29,350 nucleotides of DNA from an uncultured Pelosinus sp. (GTDB lineage: Bacteria; Bacillota; Negativicutes; UMGS1260): NCBI GenBank assembly GCA_900550105.1, contig URQW01000034.1:1-29350 (forward strand), given 5' to 3'. Numbering within the stretch: position 1 is the first letter of the stretch; every line of letters begins with the position of its first letter. The notes under the pieces were generated by a model. The model ran no database searches and had not been told where the DNA came from. It was given only the letters and a program-made list of their open reading frames with translations. Below are positions 15,555-22,417 of the stretch, in pieces. Position numbers and translations under genes: made by a program.

Positions 15555-16556
15555 ATGAAACACTTAAAATGGATGACAGCAGGGATCCTGGGAGTTTTTG
15601 CAGCGACGGCATTGCTTGTTGGCTGTGGCTCCTCTTCACAAGCGCCAGTACAAAAGAAAGAGATTGTTTTCAAAGCAGCTGACAATCAGCCCGATGATTA
15701 TCCTACCGTACTCGGTTTGAAAAAAATGGCCCAGCTTCTGGACGAAAGAACGCAGGGGCGAATTAAAATGCAAGTTTACTCCGGTGGTCAATTAGGGGGC
15801 GAAAAAGAAACGATTGAAATGACCCAAATGGGGACCATCGCCATCAGTCGTGTTAATTCAGCGCCGCTAGCTAGTTTTTCACCGAATATGGGCGTTCTTT
15901 CCATGCCCTTTTTATTCCGTGATGCAACACATTTCTGGAAGGTATTAGATGGCGATATTGGCAAGAACATGTTGAAGGAAATGGAAAAAAGCAATCTCAT
16001 CGGCTTGGCTTACTATGATTCTGGAGCGCGGAGTTTTTATACCAAGAATAAACCAATCAATTCACCAGCTGATGCGCAAGGGCAAAAGATTCGCGTTCAA
16101 CAAAGTAAGATTTTTGTGGATATGGTCAATGCTTTAGGCGCTTCGGCAACCGCTATGGGCTATGGTGAAGTTTATAGTGGGTTACAAACAGGCATTATTG
16201 ACGGTGCAGAAAATAATCCGCCGAGCCTTTGGTCAGCAAAGCATTATGAAGTCTGTAAGTACTTTTCACTTGATGAACATGCTATGGTTCCAGAAGTTGT
16301 CATTATGAGTAAAAAGGTATGGGATACACTTTCACCAGAAGATCAGAAAATTGTGATGCAGGCAGCCATTGATTCGGGTGTTTTCCAAAAGCAAGTATGG
16401 GCTGATTACACGACAAAATCGATTAATGAGTTGAAAAATAAAGGCGTTATCATATCAACCCCCGATAAAGCGCCTTTCCGCAAAGCAGTAGAACCAATGT
16501 ATAATAATTATCCTGAATATAAAGACGTGATTGCTCAAATTCAGGCGGTACAGTAA
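15555..16556 (+). CDS. TRAP solute-binding lipoprotein (DctP family)
   Basis: A 333-aa extracytoplasmic substrate-binding protein. The signal peptide ends in a lipobox (ALLVGC, C24), so it is a lipoprotein. ATG 15555 fits aaggaggg (15541-15548) better than ATG 15552. Typical DctP segments are VYSGGQLGGEKETIEMTQMG, the ligand-contacting GQKIRVQQSKIFVDMVNALG region with its conserved Arg, YGEVYSGLQTGIIDGAENN and EHAMVPEVVIMSKKVW. The DGAENNPPSLW...HYEV pattern recalls binding proteins for sugar acids rather than C4-dicarboxylates. That impression and the galM neighbour suggest a uronate, aldonate or related sugar; the ligand itself cannot be read. Confidence 0.93.
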   Translation: MKHLKWMTAGILGVFAATALLVGCGSSSQAPVQKKEIVFKAADNQPDDYPTVLGLKKMAQLLDERTQGRIKMQVYSGGQLGGEKETIEMTQMGTIAISRVNSAPLASFSPNMGVLSMPFLFRDATHFWKVLDGDIGKNMLKEMEKSNLIGLAYYDSGARSFYTKNKPINSPADAQGQKIRVQQSKIFVDMVNALGASATAMGYGEVYSGLQTGIIDGAENNPPSLWSAKHYEVCKYFSLDEHAMVPEVVIMSKKVWDTLSPEDQKIVMQAAIDSGVFQKQVWADYTTKSINELKNKGVIISTPDKAPFRKAVEPMYNNYPEYKDVIAQIQAVQ

Positions 16557-17618
16557 ATGGAGCTCCAGGAAGCAGCTTATAAGGCGTGTATTGCCGACAA
16601 GGATGTTGCTTTATTTACGTTAACGAATCAGCTGGGATTTGAAGCGCAAATTACAAATTATGGCGGTCGTCTGGTTTCATTAACAACACCAGACCGCCGG
16701 GGAAAGCTTGCTGATATTGTTCTCGGCTATGATTCATTAGACGATGTCTTTGCCGGACAGCCTTCTATGGGGGCAACAATTGGCCGCTTTGCAAATCGGA
16801 TTGGTGCAGGTATGTTTTCCTTGCGAGGGAAAAGTTATCAGCTGTCACTAAACGACGGAAAAAATCATTTGCATGGCGGGGTGGCCGGATCACGTTTTGT
16901 TGTTTTTACGGCAAACCAACTAGCGGCAAATTGCTTGAGTCTAACTTATTCCTTTCAAGATGGCGAAGAAGGCTATCCCGGAACTTGTGATTTTAAAGTC
17001 CAGTATCGATTGACCGATCAAGGGGAACTGCGCCTTGACTATGAGGCCGTCACCGATCAGCCTACAATTGTTAATTTTACGAATCATACTTTTTGGAATC
17101 TAGCTGGCGAAGGGAACCCTTCTATTTTAGGGCATCAACTTCTTATTAATGGTGATTTTTTTACACCGGTAGGCAAAGATTTGATACCCACCGGCGAAAT
17201 TCGTTCTGTTGCTGATACGCCCTTTGATTTTAGGGAGCTTAGGACCATTGGCGAACGAATTGACTGGCAGGATGAACAGTTAGCCTATGGCAAGGGATAT
17301 GATTTAAATTGGGTGCTGAATAAACCAGAACCAGACGCCTTGACGTTGGCAGCGACGGTCTATGAACCAAAGTGTGGCAGGTTGATGAAAATTTTCACAA
17401 CTGAACCGGGCTTGCAATTTTATTCTGGCAATTATTTAACGGGAACAGCGCCGCGAGACACGGGGAAAGGCGGCAAGGCTTATCTTTGTCGTAGTGCGCT
17501 GGCCCTAGAGACACAGCATTTTCCCGACTCGCCTAATAAGGGACATTTCCCCAGTACCATTCTTTTGCCAGAACAAAAATTCACCTCTACGACGGTATAT
17601 CAATTTAGCTCTGATTAG
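16557..17618 (+). CDS. galM: Aldose 1-epimerase (mutarotase)
   Basis: Interconverts alpha and beta anomers of a free aldose. The 353-aa protein has the family's landmarks: GATIGRFANRI (72-82), NHLHGG (103-108), FTNHTFWNLAGEG (174-186) with the catalytic acid H177, DTPFDFRE (about 220-227) and LALETQHFPDSPN (315-327) with the catalytic base E318. ATG 16557 abuts the stop of the TRAP binding-protein gene with no spacer and only a weak ribosome site, so translation is probably coupled. Its place in the TRAP operon suggests the imported compound is, or becomes, a free aldose or aldose-like ring. A strong terminator follows. Confidence 0.93.
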   Translation: MELQEAAYKACIADKDVALFTLTNQLGFEAQITNYGGRLVSLTTPDRRGKLADIVLGYDSLDDVFAGQPSMGATIGRFANRIGAGMFSLRGKSYQLSLNDGKNHLHGGVAGSRFVVFTANQLAANCLSLTYSFQDGEEGYPGTCDFKVQYRLTDQGELRLDYEAVTDQPTIVNFTNHTFWNLAGEGNPSILGHQLLINGDFFTPVGKDLIPTGEIRSVADTPFDFRELRTIGERIDWQDEQLAYGKGYDLNWVLNKPEPDALTLAATVYEPKCGRLMKIFTTEPGLQFYSGNYLTGTAPRDTGKGGKAYLCRSALALETQHFPDSPNKGHFPSTILLPEQKFTSTTVYQFSSD

Positions 17619-17630
17619 AAAATACGTGAT

Positions 17631-17674
17631 AAAAAGATCCTCCTGATGATAAATTGCGTCAGGAGGATCTTTTT
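17631..17674 (+). terminator. Terminator of the TRAP-galM operon
   Basis: A perfect 16-bp stem (17631-17646 with 17659-17674) with a 12-nt loop, ending in TTTTT. Confidence 0.9.
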
Positions 17675-17796
17675 AATATTTTCAGATTTTTTTTGTAATG
17701 CGGCAGGGACTTTATACCTAAATGTCGAAAAATGTTAAAATAGAATAAAATTTGAAAAGGACGGATTCTTTATTCAATTGAGAGGGGATGATTCGC

Positions 17797-19905
17797 ATGA
17801 AAGGCTTGTTTAAACCTATTTTGTATATCTTAGATAAGAGCGCTTTTTCACGCAAATTTTTGCTTGTAGGACTTATTTTTCTGATTCCCCTGCTATTGGC
17901 GTTATATGTGATCGTAAATCAGGTTCATGAACAAATTAATTTTTTAGCCAAGGAGCGCTTGGGAGTCGCTTATAGTCAATCCATTCGCGAACTGATTGAT
18001 GATGTACAGCAACATCGCGGCATGACCAATGCTTATTTAAGTGGTGACAAGTCTTTTGGTAATAAATTAATAGAAAAGCGCGAAAAGATTTCTGGAGATT
18101 TTCAAAAGATTACGCAGCTTCAAGTGAAAATGCCGCTTTCAGCACAAGCCGAAAAACAGCTGAATGCTAGTCTGAGTGAATGGGGTGAACTACAGAGCGG
18201 GGCGGGACGGTTTACCGTTTCTGATAGTTTTCGCCGCCACACCTTATTAATTGGGCAACTTCTGCTTCTCAATCGTTCCATTGGTGTTGAATCGAATTTA
18301 GCCATAGATCCTAAGCTGGACACAAACTATTTGATTAGTAATTTGAATGAGGTATTGCTTCCTACGATTGAGTTGATGGGACAAGCGCGCGGTAAAGGAG
18401 CCGGGATTTTTGCCAAAAAGGCGATAACAGAGCAAGATCGACTTGATATCATGCTGCTTGCTAAAGAATTAGAAAGAAATTCACAAACTTTTGGGTTTGG
18501 TTTCCAGATCGTCTATCAGCAAAGCCTGGTTTTTTCACAAAACCTATCTGCTGGGAGTGAAGCTGTTTCCGGGCAAATGAATGGTCTTTTAACCATTTTA
18601 GATAAGGATATTTTGCGAGCTTCAGCTATTTCGCAAGATTCTCAGACTTACTTTAAAACAACGACAGATATGATTCAAGGCGCCTACGTTTTTTATGATC
18701 AAGGGATGAAGCTGTTAGATGAAACTTTGCAGCAGCGGTTGTCACGGCAGGAAAATATAGAAAGAGTGATTGTAGTTTTCCTGATCCTTCTATTAGGACT
18801 GTTGTTCTATGTTTTTTATGCGCTCCATTTATCCATTTCAGAAAATGTAAAAAAATTACAGAAAGCTACGGAAGCAGTGGCAAAGGGCAATTTATGCGCT
18901 TCGATTACAATTGCTTCTCATGATGAAATGGCGGCTATTGGCGCTGATTTTAATAAGATGACAAATTCTTTATGTAGCTTAGTCAGTTTGCTACATTCTA
19001 ACATTGACGATCTGGCTACTTCCTCGGAGGAAATGACGTCTAGTTCCGATCAGTCAGCTCAGGCCGCTGAACATATTGCCCAGAATATTATTAGGGTAGC
19101 CGATGGCGCGAAAGCACAGCTTGAGTGTATTAAGGCGAGTGAACAAATGGTCCAACAAATTACTCATAGCATGGAGGAAATTTCAAATCATATTTCATCG
19201 GTTGTGTCGACAGCAGAAAAAACGGTTGATACAGCGCAGATTGGCGGCAACGTTATTCAAAAGACCATAGAAAAAATGGATCATATCTTTCAGACGGTGA
19301 ATCAATCGTCTGAGCTTGTTGAAGCTTTAAACAGCCGTTCTGAACAGATTGAAACAATTATTCATACCATTGCTGAAATTGCCAGCCAAACGAATCTGTT
19401 GGCTTTAAATGCTTCCATTGAAGCAGCAAGGGCCGGGGAGCATGGTCGCGGGTTTGCTGTTGTAGCCAGCGAAGTGGGGAAACTAGCTGATCAGTCGCAG
19501 GCGGCGGCGAAACAGATTGGAATGCTTATTGAGCAAATACAGGAAAATACTCGCTCCGTCGTGACGTTTATGCGTAATGGTACCGAAGAGGTATCGAACG
19601 GCGTAACTATTGTGCAAGAGGCTGGGAGTGCTTTTCAAGATATTGTAGCAAAGGTTGAGCAGGTCTATCATAAAATTGGCGATATATCGCGTCCCATGGA
19701 GCGAGTCGTGCAGGATAGCCGGATGATTGTAGATGCCGTCTATCAATCCGATGCCTTAGGTCAGGATATCGCTGAAAAGACAGAGAGTATCTCCGCTGCC
19801 GCCCAGGAACAGTCGGCATCTATGGAGCAAATTGCTGTAGCAAGCCAAACTTTGGCTAAATTAGCTGAGACGACACGGGAGACGGTAAGTAAATTTACAG
19901 TCTAA
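17797..19905 (+). CDS. Methyl-accepting chemotaxis protein with NIT-like sensor
   Basis: A chemoreceptor of about 702 aa. ATG 17797 is preferred over ATG 17788, which directly abuts the gagggg site. TM1 lies at ~22-41 and TM2 at ~325-347, enclosing a ~280-residue helical extracytoplasmic domain. Its start (LIDDVQQHRGMTNAYLSG) resembles nitrate/nitrite-sensing NIT domains (R-G-x2-x-Y/L pattern). HAMP follows (~348-400), then the cytoplasmic coiled-coil with the CheA/CheW-binding tip IASQTNLLALNASIEAARAG and AVVASEVGKLADQS. The ending AAQEQSASMEQIAVAS is a usual methylation-region sequence. The ligand is unknown. It stands alone, behind the galM terminator. Link to the TRAP substrate is possible but unsupported. 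Confidence 0.92.
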   Translation: MKGLFKPILYILDKSAFSRKFLLVGLIFLIPLLLALYVIVNQVHEQINFLAKERLGVAYSQSIRELIDDVQQHRGMTNAYLSGDKSFGNKLIEKREKISGDFQKITQLQVKMPLSAQAEKQLNASLSEWGELQSGAGRFTVSDSFRRHTLLIGQLLLLNRSIGVESNLAIDPKLDTNYLISNLNEVLLPTIELMGQARGKGAGIFAKKAITEQDRLDIMLLAKELERNSQTFGFGFQIVYQQSLVFSQNLSAGSEAVSGQMNGLLTILDKDILRASAISQDSQTYFKTTTDMIQGAYVFYDQGMKLLDETLQQRLSRQENIERVIVVFLILLLGLLFYVFYALHLSISENVKKLQKATEAVAKGNLCASITIASHDEMAAIGADFNKMTNSLCSLVSLLHSNIDDLATSSEEMTSSSDQSAQAAEHIAQNIIRVADGAKAQLECIKASEQMVQQITHSMEEISNHISSVVSTAEKTVDTAQIGGNVIQKTIEKMDHIFQTVNQSSELVEALNSRSEQIETIIHTIAEIASQTNLLALNASIEAARAGEHGRGFAVVASEVGKLADQSQAAAKQIGMLIEQIQENTRSVVTFMRNGTEEVSNGVTIVQEAGSAFQDIVAKVEQVYHKIGDISRPMERVVQDSRMIVDAVYQSDALGQDIAEKTESISAAAQEQSASMEQIAVASQTLAKLAETTRETVSKFTV

Positions 19906-20007
19906 TTCAAAAGAATTTCAAAGAAGTACCCCTTATAGTGTAGTTAAGGGAACGGACAGAATGTGTTTCGTTCTCCCACTAGCTTATACTATACAGGAGG
20001 CTTTACC

Positions 20008-20637
20008 GTGAAAAAAATATTAAGCGCAACGATTCTTTCTTTAGCCTTGGCAAGTACTGCTTTTGCGGCAGTACCAGATTCCAATTTAGCAAGTGGCCAG
20101 ATATCGCTCGGATATTCCTATGAAAATCTGCAGACCGATATGAACGGGTTAGGAAATTTAGGCGCTTTTAAGGGCAATGCGTATCAAGCTGCTTACGGTT
20201 TAACTGATAAGGTTAGTTTGACCGGGGAATACCTCCGCTCGAATAGCCGTGATTTTAATGTTTACTCTAACGGAGTCTATAGTAGTTCTCTAACGGGACT
20301 TCATTTCAATTCGACGGCACTGGGCGTACAGTATCAATTGACGAAGCAGCTTGCTTTGGCTGCAGGCAGCTTTAAATCAGAGATCGCCTCTAATTATGGC
20401 TCGGCAGCAACAAATGAAGTGTTTGGCGGTATTGCCTACGAACAACCAATTACAGCACAGTTAACTAGTTATGCGTCTTATAAAAAATCCGAAAATATTG
20501 GTGATTTAAAGGCTGGCATTGTTTATGCTATGGACAGTCAGACGTCGCTAGAGGCAGGCTATCATGATTATCAGAATAAAGTAGCTGGCCATGTTAACAC
20601 TAAGGGAATCAGTTTTGGCGTTAACCATAAATTTTAA
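20008..20637 (+). CDS. Small outer-membrane beta-barrel protein
   Basis: A 209-aa exported protein. The start is GTG 20008, seven bases behind caggagg (19994-20000); an upstream in-frame ATG at 19963 would precede the signal peptide wrongly. The signal peptide MKKILSATILSLALASTAFA is cleaved after ALA-like AFA. The mature chain alternates polar and aromatic residues (ISLGYSYENLQT, VSLTGEYLRSNSRD, LTSYASYKKSE, TSLEAGYHDYQNK) and ends in NHKF. A C-terminal Phe on an amphipathic strand is the usual outer-membrane assembly signal, so I call this an outer-membrane barrel of about 8-10 strands. It is direct sequence evidence for a diderm cell. Specific role (porin, adhesin or other) is unknown. Confidence 0.85.
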   Translation: MKKILSATILSLALASTAFAAVPDSNLASGQISLGYSYENLQTDMNGLGNLGAFKGNAYQAAYGLTDKVSLTGEYLRSNSRDFNVYSNGVYSSSLTGLHFNSTALGVQYQLTKQLALAAGSFKSEIASNYGSAATNEVFGGIAYEQPITAQLTSYASYKKSENIGDLKAGIVYAMDSQTSLEAGYHDYQNKVAGHVNTKGISFGVNHKF

Positions 20638-20653
20638 AGCGATTTTTACAAAA

Positions 20654-20692
20654 CGAAGGGCTGTTGCTTTCATGCAACAGCCCTTCGAATTT
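20654..20692. terminator. Bidirectional terminator
   Basis: A perfect 14-bp stem (20654-20667 with 20674-20687), 6-nt loop, between the convergent barrel gene and ECF S-component gene. AATTTC follows on the plus strand and TTTTG on the minus strand. Confidence 0.8.
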
Positions 20693-20709
20693 CTTGAATA
20701 GCGAATTGT

Positions 20710-21252
20710 TTATAGCTTTAAGGCTTTTTTTAGTTTTGGTGCTAAGAGTAAAGCAGCTAAAATGCCAACGCCAGAGGTAATTAAGGAACTTGGCGCATTG
20801 CCAAAGGCGATAGTGAGACTGCCTGTAACTTGCCACCAAGCTAGAATATAGCCGCCTAAGGTCCAGATTGCTGCGGCAATACAGCCTAGCAAAGCACGCC
20901 ACAGACTCGTGGGGCGTTGTTGGTTATGAAATTGGTTGTGCGATGATTCTGGCCACACTCCTCGGGCAATCCAGCCAGCTAAAAAACCAGCACCGCCTTT
21001 AATAATAAAAGACCAGATCGTATAGGGTGAAAAACCAAGCAGCAGATCAAAAAAAGCGGAGCCGATTGCTCCGGCAAAACCAGCATAGACGCCGCCAAAT
21101 AAAATGGCAATTGTGAATAGGCAGGCTGAGCCGAGATGAACCATACCGCCTGTTGGTAGAGGGATTTTGATCGTTGTGGCAATGACGCATAAGGCCGATA
21201 AAATACCAATAAAAATAAGATCTCTTGTTGTCATAGTTCGTGATGCTTTCAT
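20710..21252 (-). CDS. ECF transporter S-component (vitamin/precursor uptake)
   Basis: A 180-aa integral membrane protein with five to six helices. The block KIPLPTGGMVHLGSACLFTI (29-48), then ILFGGVYAGFAGAIGSAFFD (50-69) and IIKGGAGFLAGWIARG (83-98), is characteristic of S-components of the HmpT/COG4720 type, which bind small vitamins or precursors and dock on a shared EcfAA'T module. The substrate cannot be deduced: no riboswitch and no biosynthetic neighbour is present. Residues ~98-112 form a polar His/Asn/Gln-rich loop. The ATG follows caggagg with about 10-nt spacing. Confidence 0.82.
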   Translation of the reverse strand: MKASRTMTTRDLIFIGILSALCVIATTIKIPLPTGGMVHLGSACLFTIAILFGGVYAGFAGAIGSAFFDLLLGFSPYTIWSFIIKGGAGFLAGWIARGVWPESSHNQFHNQQRPTSLWRALLGCIAAAIWTLGGYILAWWQVTGSLTIAFGNAPSSLITSGVGILAALLLAPKLKKALKL

Positions 21253-21307
21253 AGCGGGGAAGCCTCCTGAATGAAAAAAATTAATCTAAGAGTATTCATT
21301 GGTATTT

Positions 21308-21336
21308 ATTGTACTCTCTTTCCCGCTTGATTGCCA
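21308..21336 (-). promoter_or_regulatory. Possible promoter for the ECF S-component gene
   Basis: On the minus strand TGGCAA (21331-21336), 17 bp, TACAAT (21308-21313). The -10 is good and the -35 poor. The 5' leader is about 50 nt and shows no riboswitch. Confidence 0.42.
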
Positions 21337-21381
21337 GACTCTCTTCATAAAAAATGGTGTTTTTAAACAAACTCTATTTGG

Positions 21382-21633
21382 TTAGGGGTCAACTTGTAAA
21401 CTGCTGTTTAATGAAGCAATACTATTGGCTAATGTGATTAATTGTGCCAGATTCATGGCTGGATTCTTTGCCAACTCTTCAATCAGTTCTTCGAAAACGA
21501 ACAGGGTAAATAAGACTACGCCATTCCCGGCGGCAAGTGTTCCCTTGGCGGAAGTTGATGCAATTTCGTGGGCTTTTTTTTCTAGGGCTTCGACGGGAAT
21601 AGCGGGCTGGCAGGTCGACAGGAGAGTGGGCAT
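21382..21633 (-). CDS. Small unknown protein
   Basis: An 83-aa protein I do not recognise. It has an aaaggagg site 9 nt before ATG and so is probably real. Residues ~10-31 form a charged helix (EALEKKAHEIASTSAKG), 34-55 a hydrophobic then acidic helix (GNGVVLFTLFVFEELIEELA), and 58-80 a Leu/Ala/Asn-rich helix ending near LNSSLQVDP. No signal peptide, cysteine pair or DNA-binding motif is visible. It lies 129 bp upstream of the ECF S-component gene on the same strand, with a separate weak promoter between, so joint function is not implied. Confidence 0.6.
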   Translation of the reverse strand: MPTLLSTCQPAIPVEALEKKAHEIASTSAKGTLAAGNGVVLFTLFVFEELIEELAKNPAMNLAQLITLANSIASLNSSLQVDP

Positions 21634-21710
21634 AGAGGCTGGCCTCCTTTACGTTTTGTAGAAAGTCGCTGATTCTTGTTTTACTATATGCAGTTCAGTC
21701 CAAGGAACAG

Positions 21711-21749
21711 ACATAAAAAAACGCTGGAAGAAAAAATTCCAAGCGTTTT
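21711..21749 (-). terminator. Terminator of the thioesterase gene
   Basis: On the minus strand an AAAACGCT-GGAA/TTCCAGCGTTTT stem with one bulged base is followed by a run of seven T. It lies 20 bp after the thioesterase stop codon. Confidence 0.8.
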
Positions 21750-21768
21750 CGAGTACTTATATTTGGTT

Positions 21769-22272
21769 TTATTCGTCAGCGGGGGTACATTCCATTTTGC
21801 AAACTATATTAGGGTTTTTTTTAGCTTTACGAAACTCATAACGTCGTTTGCCTTCTTCAAAAGCAGCTTTTTCTTCCGGGGTATCGAGAATTAGTTCTGC
21901 AACTTGGCTGGGGCGTCCTTTTTTATCAATGGCCACCATCGTGAAAAAGGCCGAGAGGGCCTTTTGACGGCCTTCATGTTCTAAGTCTTCTACTTCTACA
22001 TTTACAGCGACTTCCATAGAAGAGCGGCCCGCATAGACAACTTGAGCGGTACATATTACTAAATCGCCGATAAAAATAGGCAGATGAAATTCCAGTTCAT
22101 CAACTCGGGCGGTAACGACATTGGTTCGGGCGAAGCGCCTGGCTGCGGCATAAGCAGTAGAGTCCATCAATTTAATAATTTCACCGCCATGAATATTGCC
22201 AGCTACATTGGCTTGGCTTGGCATCATAACTTCGCTAATGACTAGTTTAGAGTCAGCGGAAGATTTTTTCAC
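21769..22272 (-). CDS. Acyl-CoA thioesterase, hotdog fold (YkhA-like)
   Basis: A 167-aa cytosolic hotdog-domain enzyme hydrolysing acyl-CoA to free acid and CoA. The diagnostic segment is MMPSQANVAGNIHGGEIIKL (16-35) followed by MDSTAYAAARRFA; the Asn of AGNIHGG and the Asp of MDST are the expected catalytic region. LEFHLPIFIGDLV and SSMEVAVNVEVED continue the fold. The C terminus (about 130-167) is a charged tail with KAKKNPNIVCKMEC. The start is GTG 22272 with aggagat 8 nt before it. Chain-length preference cannot be read. Confidence 0.9.
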   Translation of the reverse strand: MKKSSADSKLVISEVMMPSQANVAGNIHGGEIIKLMDSTAYAAARRFARTNVVTARVDELEFHLPIFIGDLVICTAQVVYAGRSSMEVAVNVEVEDLEHEGRQKALSAFFTMVAIDKKGRPSQVAELILDTPEEKAAFEEGKRRYEFRKAKKNPNIVCKMECTPADE

Positions 22273-22374
22273 AAGATTCCATCTCCTAGAAGTAGATTCA
22301 TATAAGACAAAATAAATTATAAAATAATAATTCTTCCATTAGGGTAATTTTCCTGCATTCTTTTGTAAAGATTT

Positions 22375-22417
22375 CTTTAAAAAAGAGAGCCTGCAAACAA
22401 GTTGCAGGTTCTTTTTT
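22375..22417. terminator. Bidirectional terminator after nrdD
   Basis: A 10-bp stem with one G-T pair (22387-22396 with 22402-22411), 5-nt loop. The minus-strand side is followed by TCTTTTTT and the plus-strand side by TTTTTTT. It ends nrdD transcription just past its stop codon. Confidence 0.8.

Noticed and set aside
17675..17787. Sigma-D (motility) promoter for the chemoreceptor
   Set aside because: TAAA-like bases occur but no GCCGATA-type -10 at the right distance; a weak TTGTAA-based SigA site is equally unconvincing.
19906..20007. Promoter for the outer-membrane protein gene
   Set aside because: Candidate -10 elements (TATAGT, TATACT) have no acceptable -35, and the second would put the start inside the ribosome site.
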